From positions 27,041,286 to 27,105,285 of the forward strand of contig OU862913.1 in the NCBI GenBank assembly GCA_917880885.1: 64,000 nt of DNA, given 5' to 3'. Origin of the DNA: Limnephilus marmoratus. Its lineage: Eukaryota; Arthropoda; Insecta; Trichoptera; Limnephilidae. A program made the position numbers and the translations under genes. Position 1 is the first letter of the stretch. Each line of letters starts with the position of its first letter. Below the pieces are notes generated by a model. It was not told where the DNA came from. It made no database searches and worked only from the letters and a program-made list of their open reading frames with translations. Positions 13,301-24,700 of the stretch are shown here, in pieces.

Positions 13301-14119
13301 GAACAGAGATTTTGAATAATATACTGATATCATTTCTATTAATTTCGTTGTTGTTACATATTTTCGTTATTAGTTTTGCCGGGACATATTGTTATTAAAT
13401 TATTTTGTTCATATTTTTGTTATATTGCCACCATGATATATGTATATGGGCATTCGCCTAGTTAAGTGGGTCTACTTCTATTAACTTTGCTCTTGGATTT
13501 CAGCACAGTTATTTAGCTCCAAAACTTTCTGAATTTTTAACGTGGCTGTGCTATTTATCCGTGCTTTGTTTTCAGAGTGTTGGCATTTCTATAGGTTTTT
13601 CTGCTTGAACTCAGCAAAGAAATGCATGCCTTGAATGCCTATACAAAGTTGAGACTTGATCGTTCCACCCGGGAAAAATGTCATTTTTTTGGGGTCCATT
13701 ATTTTCAACTGTTTGTATGACGGAGTTTCACATTAACAAAGCTGTCGTTAAGAGAATCAAAGTCCATTTTGTGATCCTCATTATCACAGTTATTCCTCTG
13801 AAATTAAGATTTATGTGGCATCTGGAGGTTTTATTATGGACAGAAATTTAATTGCCAGGACGTTGTGAATTTTAACATAATTTTCGGATTTGGTCGCACA
13901 TTTTCAAAAAACTCTTGATTGAATTTGTCTGTTGTTTGTAACGGGGATTATAGCCAGATCTACATGATCAGACCGCTTCATTATTAAAAAGGTTTGTTTA
14001 AAAAACCCAAGGTTCATTTTCAATTTTCATTAGTTTCGTCAAACTTTTCAACTTTTGGCAGTGCAATCGCAGGAATGCGTTATGGCTAGGAGACAGAAAT
14101 CGTAAAAGGTTGGAAAACC

Positions 14120-14420
14120 GTGCACCAGAGAGATCTTCCGGGAATTGGTTGAACACCACTGCCTTAAGGCCATACAGAACTTAATCCAGGATGGGATGTA
14201 GGCAGTGGAACACTGTGCACCCGAGTATTGCAGATCAACAGTTGAACACCACTGCCTTAAGTTCAGACGTTGCTCCGTATCCAGGGGATATAGGCAGTTC
14301 AACTGTAAACCAGAGTACTGCGGGGCTCAGGTTGAGCACCACTGCCTTAACCAGGACTGGAAGTAGGCAGTGGAACACTGTGCACCACCGTTCTGCAGGG
14401 TACCGGTTGAACACGGCCTT
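14120..14420. repeat. Irregular tandem repeat, about 75-92 bp
   Basis: GTTGAACACCACTGCCTTAA recurs with small changes near 14148, 14240, 14331 and 14404, alternating with TAGGCAGTGGAACACTGTGC. Open frames over it on both strands are by-products of the repeat. Confidence 0.7.
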
Positions 14421-14719
14421 AAGCCCACACGATGCTCTCAATCCATGGGATGAAGCTAGACACTCGCGTGAACACTCTCGTGCAGTTTGTTGGATGGTAT
14501 GCGGATGAGATCCCCACCAGTAGATGAGTGCAAGCCACCCTAGGACCATTATACAAAGACAACGGAGAGCCGGTACCGAAGCCCTGAGAACAAATAACAT
14601 AATAATGTGAGCAAAGTCGGAATGGCAGATTATTAAATGATAGGTATGAATACACGAGTACTTGTTGTCACAATTACTAATGTTATTTTAAACAGTATTT
14701 AAATGTTATTATTATTTTT

Positions 14720-15105
14720 ATGACAATACAGCACAAGAGTCCCAGCTGCTCCTAACTGTCTAGAGCCAGTGGGACTGTGGTATCCCAAATTAGCATGTTA
14801 GTATGTTGTGTAGCTGAAGGTGTTGAAGAGGGGAAGGAGATGGGAAAAAGGGGGTGTTTAGAGAGTATTTGACTATTCAGACCAAGCCTCCATACACAGC
14901 TAAAGCCATATCAGCAAAGTTTCATTTTTGATTGGTAGTCAATTATATATTGTATTTCGTATATTGAATTAGGAATCTGAATTTTAATTTGAAGTAACAA
15001 ATGTTCATTATTAGAATAAGTCATTATGAGCATGCCGGGATTTGATCCAGCGACCTCTAGATTCTTAGCCGAGGATCTTAACCACTCGGCCGCAAAGGTT
15101 TTAAA
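14720..15105 (-). repeat. SINE-A copy with a different tRNA-like head
   Basis: The tail (AAGAGTCCCAGCTGCTCC near 14733 and the GTTGAAGAGGGGAAGGAG block) matches SINE-A. The head at about 15036-15100 reads, on the minus strand, GGCCGAGTGGTTAAGATCCT and later GGATCAAATCCC. This head is unlike the one at 3547 and resembles a Ser/Leu-type tRNA 5' half. Confidence 0.7.
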
Positions 15106-15279
15106 AGGCCTTACGTTAACCTCACACAGGCATTAGCAAAAATATTCCCCAGGGCCTATATTATGTTTGAGAATGCTGTGTGGAGGGACTCAAGCTTCTA
15201 TTGGATGCATTAACTAATGCTTATCTTCAGACATTTATGCATGTTTAATTTTTAAATTTATATTCATGTTGGTGGAAAT

Positions 15280-15355
15280 AAGTGCCAGTGTGTGCGGTGC
15301 AGTATGTGCCAGTGTGTGCGGTGCAGTATGTGCTAGTGTGTGCGGTGTAGTATGT
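15280..15355 (+). repeat. 24-bp tandem repeat, three copies
   Basis: GTGCCAGTGTGTGCGG is followed by TGCAGTAT, three times, the last with substitutions. Confidence 0.8.
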
Positions 15356-15979
15356 GTGGTGGAAAATCTGCATTAAAATGTAGAAAAAAAAGGAAATGGA
15401 TGAGAAAAAGCTTAAATATAATTCTGTTTAGTTTTATAATGTTAAATTTGGTGGAAGTCCTCGATGGGTGGGAAGGCGAGTCTATTGCCTGTCAGGTCAA
15501 TATCTCGCGTCCACACTATCCAGCCACCTAGTTTAGGTCTCCCAACACTCCTCCCATCTGAAGGATTACTAGAATCGATTAGAATCCTCGTCAATTTATA
15601 TCGGCGTTATTTTATTTTATAAGAATGGTTCCATGACAGTTGATCCACCGACAGTTGGACCCCGGATTACTTATAATCAATATGCAGACGGTTTAGGGAA
15701 TATACTAATGTATACCTAATTACACAAAATATAACTAAGTGACCCCGAAGGAGTGTGCAGAGAGTGTGACCGCCGAATACTAAAGTATAAAACATATTTT
15801 CATTCAAAAGCATCAAGGAAAAATCTAACCGCTTATTGAAAAGTCTACTGTATACCGCGCAGAAGTACAAAAAATCGACACTGTATGTAAATTCGTTCGA
15901 TATTCGTACCAACTTATTATTAAGGGTATTTTTGAAGTTGATTTTACATTTGAAATTGGTAAAAATTGCTAAAAAATGC

Positions 15980-16715
15980 ACAAAAATTATAATCGAAGTG
16001 AAAACTTGTTTAGCACTGTTGTGATGTATGGAGGCCACAGCACGGGTAAGTCACCCAGTGAGTGTGGAGGCCACAGCACGGGTAAGCCACCCAGTGAGTG
16101 TGGAGGCCACAGCACGGGTAAGCCACCCAGTAAGTGTGGAGGCCACAGCACGGGTAAGCCACCCAGTGAGTGTGGAGGCCACAGCACGGGTAAGCCACCC
16201 AGTGAGTGTGGAGGCCACAGCACGGGTAAGCCACCCAGTGAGTGTGGAGGCCACAGCACGGGTAAGCCACCCAGTGAGTGTGGAGGCCACAGCACGGGTA
16301 AGCCACCCAGTGAGTGTGGAGGCCACAGCACGGGTAAGCCACCCAGTGAGTGTGGAGGCCACAGCACGGGTAAGCCACCCAGTGAGTGTGGAGGCCACAG
16401 CACGGGTAAGCCACCCAGTGAGTGTGGAGGCCACAGCACGGGTAAGCCACCCAGTGAGGCCAACATTATTAAATTATACTTTAAAATGTAAACTAATGTA
16501 TCAAATAAAATAAAACTCGATGGAAAAAAAATAGCGACACTAAAATGAGACAAACACATACATCTATAGGATTTAGCCTGCGAGAGAATGAGATAGTATA
16601 ATCGGTTTCCTTTTTGTGCTTAGTGGCCTCTTCACTCTTGTCTCCTTTAGTTTTCTGAAGGTTTCACTTCTACCGCGAGTGAATTGTACACTCCATTTTT
16701 ATAGTAAATATCATT
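15980..16715 (+). repeat. Family C repeat carrying a minisatellite
   Basis: Opens with GAAGTGAAAACTTGTTTAGC and closes with AAGGTTTCACTTCTACCGCG, as in the other family C copies. The tandem array at 16029-16458 lies inside it. Confidence 0.65.
16029..16458 (+). repeat. 36-bp minisatellite, about 12 near-identical copies
   Basis: The unit begins GGAGGCCACAGCACGGGTAA and continues GCCACCCAGTGAGTGT. Copies differ at one or two bases at most. Because 36 is a multiple of three and the unit has no stop in several frames, long open frames appear on both strands (for example repeated GGHSTGKPPSEC). They have no other sign of being genes. The unit is GC-rich against AT-rich flanks. Confidence 0.95.
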
Positions 16716-16774
16716 TCGAGGGGCCAATTGTTGGCGGATCAACTACTGTCGGGTCACCTATGTATATGAATACT

Positions 16775-17080
16775 GAACAAGAGTCCCAGGTGCCCATGGC
16801 ATTAACAATTGGGGTACGGACATTTGCCTGGTTTGGAAGGCCGTAATAAATAATGTATAATATTTTTGTCACGCACAAATGTGAATGAGAACCAATATGA
16901 AATGAATTTAAAAAAAAGTGATTGTTACAAAGCTGAGGGGAGTGGGGATTGGAATAACATGGATAAGAATAAGTTTTAAGGTGTCTGGCTATTCAGATCT
17001 GGTCACCTAATAAATCTAACGGTATTTCAAGCAACCAACTTTTCTATTCTGAATTGTAATCATTCATCAGGGCGATACTA
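16775..17080 (-). repeat. SINE-A tail fragments
   Basis: Pieces CAAGAGTCCCAGGTGCCC (16787) and GGTGTCTGGCTATTCAGATC (16980) belong to the SINE-A tail in minus orientation, separated by about 90 bp of unrelated AT-rich DNA. Confidence 0.6.
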
Positions 17081-17094
17081 AGCATATTCACTAA

Positions 17095-17480
17095 AAAAAA
17101 CTTTTTTTACATTAATTCCACACAGGAAGCAATGAGAAAAATAATTTCCCTCTGGGCCTATGTCATCTGTAAGGATGCTGTGCGTATTTATTTAGGGAAA
17201 GGAAGGAGAGGAAGTTCTGGGAAGGAAAAGGGTATGAGAGGTGGGTACTGGGGCTCAATGTGTCTAGGAGTGACGGACGTATGAATCCATCCCTCCAACT
17301 GTGGTGCTAGGTGATGGGTTGAGAGAGACCGGCTGGAGAGTTCTAGGTTAGGTCTTCCTAAACCAATCTCTCTAGATCTGGCCCGCCATGGCATAGGTCG
17401 CCAAAAGCATTGGCCGCCAAGACTTAGACAAACCTCACCCCAACCAAACCTGAACCGCATCAACTAGAAGGAGACCGGCA
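17095..17480 (-). repeat. SINE-B copy, partial
   Basis: Starts at a T-run (A-tail on the minus strand), then CCACACAGGAAGCAATGAG and AATAATTTCCCTCTGGGCC, followed by the body of the family. It ends near 17480 before the GGTACC-type start. Confidence 0.7.
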
Positions 17481-17554
17481 AGAGTGAATGTGTTTACTGT
17501 AGATGGACAAGGCTTCTTGGAGAGTAACTGATAGAGGTGTGGCGCCAGGATGTA

Positions 17555-18045
17555 CACCATATTAATAATAATAATAATCTTTATTCCAGGATGTGGGGAG
17601 GATAGTGCAATCCCACACGTCCCATATAGCTATACATATTTATATATTTACACAGTAAAGAAAGAAATAAGAACATAAATAGAAAAAAAAATAATAGTAA
17701 TAAAAATTAATAATAACAAAAAATAAATAATCAATTATTATGCAGGGCGTGATCTTGAGTGCGCTCGGGCCCATCGCTCACTCAGGAGTGGAGCTTGGTG
17801 CTGGAAGGCTGCGGTCACCAACGTATTGTCGGAGGCCATTAGCCGCATCCTGGCTCCAGTGACCCGGTGTCTCATCAGACTGGCGAATCCATGGAGTCCT
17901 AATTCTGTGAACATTGTTGAAGCGCTGCTATACCTTCTGAATCCAAATATGATTCTGCACGCATCATTATATTGGATCCGGAGACGTTCCATTGAGCTTA
18001 CTCGGTATTGACACCATGTTTCACATGTATACAGGCTAGTGCAGA
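17555..18045 (-). mobile_element. Non-LTR retrotransposon 3' end
   Basis: The minus frame at 17738-17992 reads LRIQYNDACRIIFGF and SASTMFTELGLHGF, a LINE polymerase C-terminal signature. The 3' side (17564-17720) has a (TAA)n start and an A-rich UTR. Confidence 0.75.
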
Positions 18046-18099
18046 ATGCATTAAATAATGTAACTGTATATTATGTAACTTCCATTACTTTTTACATCA

Positions 18100-18480
18100 A
18101 CTCTAAAGAGGAAGCCACCAAAGGTATAATTTCCCTCAGGGATCTTTTTGAGGAGAGGAAGTAGTGAACATGGGTTTTAAGTCCCTTCCACAGCCGAGCT
18201 GTTGAACTCAAAAACGATCCATTTTCAAGTGACAAATGTTGGGATACACGTTTGGCGTGTGCCCCGATTATGCACCGGTGCCGAAGGGATAAATGACGCT
18301 AGTTCCTCGGAGAATCTTCCATTGAAATACCGGTAGAACAAGGACAGCATTCTCACCCCACACCTATGCTCTAAAGAAAATAATCTTTTATTACGATAGG
18401 GGAATTTATCAAACGGACCGCCCGTTTCTGCAATGAGTTAAGGGTTATTTTCCAGTATTCTGGGGCTCCAGACCAGAGGT
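18100..18480 (-). mobile_element. LINE-E 3' fragment (shares tail with SINE-B)
   Basis: Its sequence matches the LINE at 53030-53624 in the opposite orientation: the segment with GCACCGGTGCCGAAGGGAT, the ARLWN-type region and the AATTTCCCTCAGGGA tail start. It ends about 140 bp from exon 16 of the protease gene. Confidence 0.6.
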
Positions 18481-18623
18481 GACTGTCAAATTCAATAGTA
18501 GTGCGCACTTAATGACTGAACATGATTCGAAAGGTATCTCGCTGTTGAAGACAGAGGGTCTTGGATCTGGTGCGATGTTTCTAATACAGTTATAAGTTCA
18601 TAATGGATCTCAACATTACATAC

Positions 18624-18752
18624 CCCACATGGTTCACTAGCGCCGAAAGGGCGGCTGCAGATCTCTATATGGTGACGGACACCATCAGGGTGAAGAGTGT
18701 CAACGGTGAATATTCCAGGACACTCTTCCTGGGGAACTAACTTCATTGATGT
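18624..18752 (-). CDS. Exon 16 (last found): protease-like domain 2, before the Ser site
   Basis: Exactly 43 codons, phase 0 to 0. Encodes MKLVPQEECPGIF (Cys-168 region), then EICSRPFGASEPCG, which should abut the GDSG position at the start of the next exon. I searched the lower-coordinate sequence by eye for a matching exon and found none. The last exon may be diverged, beyond a very long intron, or lost, so the state of the Ser is unknown. Confidence 0.75.
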
Positions 18753-21700
18753 CTGAAATGAAGGAATTGTGATTATTTGGTTAATTTATTTAATGAAAAC
18801 AAATACACCCATTTTAGGCATTCATATTAAAACTTTCTTGACATCTAACATCACATAATAGTGGGCTATAATAACATAATATATAAATAATATATGATAT
18901 TCATGGTAAATATATATTCATTCATATATAAAATAAATAATTATTAAACAATTTGCAGAGTTTTTTCGCATAGTGTCGGTGTAATTTTTGTGTGTTTTTT
19001 AATTTATTTTTATTCTTTATTTTTTTCCTTTATTTCTAAATATATTTAAATAGATATTTTTTGCATATTTTTAAAATTCAGTAACATATAAGCATAAGTC
19101 ATAAGTAGTGTAAAAGTAAGTAATAAATTAGTATTTTTAATTTTTAACTCCATGAGTAAAATCTCACATTATAATATTTAATAAAATGAAGACAATATTA
19201 GCGAAACTCTATCAAAAATCTGGAAACAGAAAAATCAGAAAAAGATATTGGCTCCACTGGAACTCGAATCCAGGACCCTTTGCTTCCATGGCAAGTGCTC
19301 TACCAACTGAGCTACGGAACCCATATCAAATTCGGTCACCTTTAACAGTATCATATTTCGACTAAGAACTACCAACATTTTCTTAATTTTCTTAATATAT
19401 TAGTAAATAAGCATAATAAATAAGCATATAGACACAAGACAATAGTAAGTAATGGGATCCCACTAAGGCACTTCTTGTTTGGAAGATTTGCCAGCCTCTG
19501 TGTTTCCTCCTTCCTACAACATGGGTCTCTTCAAGACCAGTGGAGGTAATCCACCACTTACCCGCCCTGGTATAAGTAACAGATGGTTACTCCTTCAAGG
19601 CTCTCGCAAGGACTCTAATTTTTTTGAAAGAACGAATCTACATTTAAGTTTGAACGAATCTAGACCTCCAGTGTCACTGCATACAGTGTTAGGAAGCAGT
19701 ATGCAAGTGCTTACATAATATACAAAATGCGAAAAATATAAAGCAAAAGCGCTTCAAGACCAACGTTCATTCCTTCCTCTCCTCAAAAAGACCCTCCACA
19801 CAGCATCTCAGATGACACAGGCCCTGAGGGAAATTATTTTCCTCAGAGCCTCCTGTGTGGATTTAATGTAAAAAAAAATTATATATGCAAATTTTATAAA
19901 ATGTTTCCTGTACCATAAACTATAACCGATTGTAAAACTAACTAACCATCGCGCCACTTCTCCACAGAAGTAGGCAGATGAGATAGACCGCCACACGTCT
20001 CGGCACACATTTCTTGCTTCATTCACGTTCATACATCGTCTCATACATACTCTTATGTTATTCTGACTCTTGACGTGACCCGACATAAGAATTTTATTCG
20101 CTTGATCGTGCCATGTCTATGGGTATGGGTACTGCCACCCCTGGAACCATTTATTGGAACACCAACACCTTTGTCATAAGTCACCCAAAGTGGTTCGCTT
20201 TGTTTGGTGACTTAGCAGGAGTGTCCGGGTTCATTGAATGAGGTTTGTCCGGGTCTAGGCAGTGGATGCGTATGCCCACCACCTGCATGGCAGGCCGGAT
20301 CGGGAGAGAATGGTTGAGGGAGTTCCTCTGACTTTTCCCGCCGTGCTCTCTCGGAACATTGCCTAGCACCGCAGCGATAGGATGGATTAATATGTCCGTC
20401 ACTCCTGGACACACTGACCCTCAGATTCCTACCCACCCTTCATATCCTTTTCCTTCTTAGCACTTACTCTTCCTGCTTTACTAAAAAACCCTCCACACAG
20501 CATCCCCAAAGATAACATAGGCCCTGATGGGAATTATTTTCCTCACTGCATCCTGTGTGGAGTAATGTAAAAAAAATGTTTTCTCAATAATAAGAAATGT
20601 TTATATACCTTTATGTGAAAATATAAGTACATCAGAGCAGAGTACTGTGAGGTGTGATCTTATGTAAGAAATGTAAATAAAATAATACTTTCTTCATCAT
20701 CAATGCAGACAAATAAGTTCTTACTTTAACATCAGCTTCCAATGTGAAGTCCCACCCAGTTAGGATCAGGCCACTATAGGGAAGAGGGGTGCCCGTGTGG
20801 AGACAGGCGGGGAGAATTCCGCTGGTGAAAGTTATCCTGAAATTGATAAAAATGGTTAGAAATAAGTTTTTATTTTTCGAATCGCCAGTTTGAGTGGTCC
20901 AACGCGATAGTTTTCCTAAAATGTGACATATTCAAAGAGAAGTCGAAAAACAATAAAAAATTAACTAACTAACCATCACGCCGTTTCTCGCAGGGGTAGG
21001 CAGAGAGGACGGAGCGCCAAACAACTCGGTCTTGGCACACACTCTTTGCCTCTCTCACATTCATACATTCTCTTCTATTATTCTGACTTTTGACATGGCC
21101 CCGCTCAAGTATCTGATTCACTTGATCGTGCCATGTCTTCCTCGGGTGTCCCCGACTTCTTCTACCATTCACATTCGCGTCGTATATTATTCTTACACTA
21201 CTTTCTTCGTTCATTCGCTCTACATGCCCAAACCATCTGAGGGTCCCTTTCTTAATCTTACTCATTATGCATACATCAGCCTTACATTCTTTGCAGATAT
21301 CCACATTTCTCACACAATCATACATTGTTTTACCACACATAAGTCTCAGGGATCTCATTTCAACAGCATTCAGTTTACTTTCATCCTTCCTCTGCCAGTT
21401 CCATGCCTCACTGCCATACATCAGGGTAGGTACCAGGACTCCGTTGTGGACTGCTAGCTTTGCTTCTTTTGACAGTTTTTTGTTAGCGCCAACGGCATTC
21501 AGTCCACCATTAATGGAGTTACCGGCATTCACCCTTCTTTCAATATCTCTATCAGCCTTCCCATCTCTCGTAACAGTTTTACAAAAAGAAAAGATTACTG
21601 GCGCATAGAGATGTTTGATGATGGGACTAAGGGTGACTCCATGCTCCATGGAGGCAATCATGGTATTCTTGGATTGGCGTAATCTGCGCCATTATATCCT

Positions 21701-24700
21701 TCCAGGAACATTTCCGTAGCGCAGCAGTACCTACCTCAGGAACCCCCAACTTGGCGACAGGCCAAATAATATGCACCATTGTTTATTTTTAGATTAGTCG
21801 CGTGTTCGGTTCCTCTACTGGCTAAGTCCTCCATCACGACGCAAGCAACATTTTCCACTTACTGTGGAAGTAATGGGAAATTTTAAAATATTGTCAGGTT
21901 ATTCGTAACCCGGGAATGTTTGCCACCAAGATCGAGACAAATCTCACCCCATGAACCCGAGCACTCCTGCTAAATCACAAAACGTAGCGAATTACTTGAG
22001 GTGACCTGTGGCAAAGGTGTTGGTTATCCAATAATTGGTTCCCGGGGCGGCGGTACCCATTCCCGCCTCTCAAATTTTAAATGTTTTGATAAAATGCATT
22101 GGAGAATTTTAAAAATTAACTCCACCCGGTAGGTACCAAGGAAAATAATTTCCCTCAGGGCCCATGTTATCTTTGGGGATGCTATGTGGAGGGTCTTTTT
22201 AAGGAAAAGAAGGACAGGCAGTTCTGGGAAGGTAAAGGGTATGAAGGGTGGGTAGGAATCTGGGGTTCAGTGTGTCCAGGTCATCCGCCACCAAGACCTA
22301 AGCAAATCTCACTCCATGAACCCGGGCACCCCTGCTAAGTAACCAAACATAGCGAACCACTTGGCAGAGGTGTTGGTTATCCAATAAATGGTTCCTGGGG
22401 CGGCGGTACCCATTCCAAGATAGCTTTAGATGTTAGAGGAAATTCCTGGATAACACTCGGTCCTGAGTAAAAATTACGGTCACACAATTGATCTTTATTA
22501 TTTTTACTGTTCTTTGGCGCCATTTTTGCTAACATTGTTACTATGTATAAAATGATTAAGAAAAATTCTCACCGTCTGTCTACCTCCACCAGAGCGATGT
22601 CGTTGTACACTCCGGAGGTAGTGGAGTTGTACTCTGGATGGATGATTATTTTACTGACTTTGTAAATTACATCTGGAGAGTAGGGGTTGTGTCTCCCCCC
22701 CAGTCCAACATATGTAATATTTCCGGATCTGAAACAAAAGGAGTGGTGATAGTGGCACATTATTCCATTTTACTTGATAAATGAACATTGCTTTATGCAA
22801 AAATTTCCTCTTACGTACATCTAATACAATCAGTACATCGCCTGAAATAATTTCAAGGATTTTTGCTTTTGGTTTGATAACCTGATCCTTCTCACTAACT
22901 CTGAAATCTAAATGTAACACCTCTAGTTGTGGAGCTCTGTACTCTCTAGGTATCTATAGCCTTCACAGAACACAGCGAGGCGAGGTCACCACCAGTCAGA
23001 GGTCACTCACCAAACAACTAATGCTGGTTTAAACTTTCAAAATCAATTTTAACTATTAAAACATTTCATTAAAATTTCACTAATAAAATTCCTTGATACT
23101 TGTTCGCACTTGTCCACCTCATGAGACGCATGATGCATGGTGTCTGGACGAAGCTAATAATAATTATTAAGCATATTCAGATTGATTAAGAGGATATAAA
23201 CAAATAATTTGAAATAAATTTTGCCTTTGAAATCCATCTGAAATCGACACTATTATCGAACATGTTTTAAAATACTTTTTCTGTTCTTGCCACGCAATAG
23301 TACCAACTGCCCGGAGCGAGTGGGATTTATGGCAACAATGTTTGAGAAATTTTGAGATGCTGAAAGGAGTGATAAGAGGAAGGATGTGGGAAAGAGGAAT
23401 GTCGGGAAGTACCTGCCTATTCAGATCTGATCACTTTGACCAGCAAAACATAAAGCAAAACAAAAAAAAAATTACATTAGCTCCACACAGTAGGCCCTGA
23501 AAAAAATTATTTTCCATAGGGCTTATATAATCTTAGGGGATGCTGTGTGGAGGCATTGATATATATAAATAGATGAGACAATAAGCGAATAAATTGGTTC
23601 AACGGATTTGAAGGTAGTACCTCCAATTCTCTATTTCACGCATTTATTGGACCAAAAACCATCGTGTCGTATGTGTAAAAGGCGTTCGTGCAATGTATGG
23701 AACGGACTATTCAGACTGTTGAACGTTCGAGTCCTTACTACGCTGTGCCCTCAGTCTAAGGACACCTGCATTCTTGTACATTTTTGCAGGTATATTTACA
23801 TGGCGGCTCGCGCTCGGTGTGGAGTCTATTGTAAGTCCCTTAAATGTTTCAATACCCGGCTTCAGAGCTCAGTTCAACTCGTTCCAGAACTCGCGACCGC
23901 GAATGGCGCGATGTCATACTCGTAATTGAAACTTTGAATGCAATATTTTCCATCGCATTTTTTTTTCTTTTATAGTAATTAAGGTGAATATAAAGATTTT
24001 TCTAAAAAATATTTGTATTAAGCGTAACCAGTGATTTCGAAAGTTTACCAAAAATAGGCGCTGCAACAGTAAAAAATAACTAGGTTGATTAATATAATTG
24101 ATGAACTTTGATGTCGTTGAATGCGGCCCTCTACTTGAAAAGTCTGTAAACCCCTGCTTTGCAATTTGCAATAGCATTCGTGCCCTTCGGACCACATGTT
24201 TCAGTTCGGTAGATAACAGAAAGTGTCGAACTACCCCTCCCGTATGCCTCCGCAAGCCTGAGATGAACACGAATCACGAAAATATTTGTAAGGCATGGCG
24301 CCTCTATTGTATATCTCTATGTGTGGAGGGTATTTTCAAGGAAAGGAAGAAGAGGAAGTTCTGGGACGGAAATAGGTATGAGGGGTGGGTAGGAATCTGG
24401 AGGTTTCCCATACCATGCTAAAAATACCCTCGACAAACCGTCTTGTTACACAGCGTTACTCTATGGGGTTTGGAAATTATTTCGGGTTTTTTGTAAAAAT
24501 TTTGTTGTGAATATTTTTTATTTGGCTTAAATTAATTTATTGTAAGAAAAAATATTGATTTTGTGCCCTAAAACTGAAATACTAAAAAAATAATCATTCA
24601 TAATAAATAATCAAATATTATTTGAAACGCCCAACAAGGTGGGCGGCTGTGACAGCGACCGCCTAGGGTCACGTTAGCCTTCAAAATAGCACCATTGTTT

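Noticed and set aside
15987..16559. Overlapping 127-190 residue open frames on both strands at 16.0-16.5 kb
   Set aside because: They follow from a 36-bp tandem repeat with no stop codon. No start context, splice signals or known domain; treated as minisatellite.
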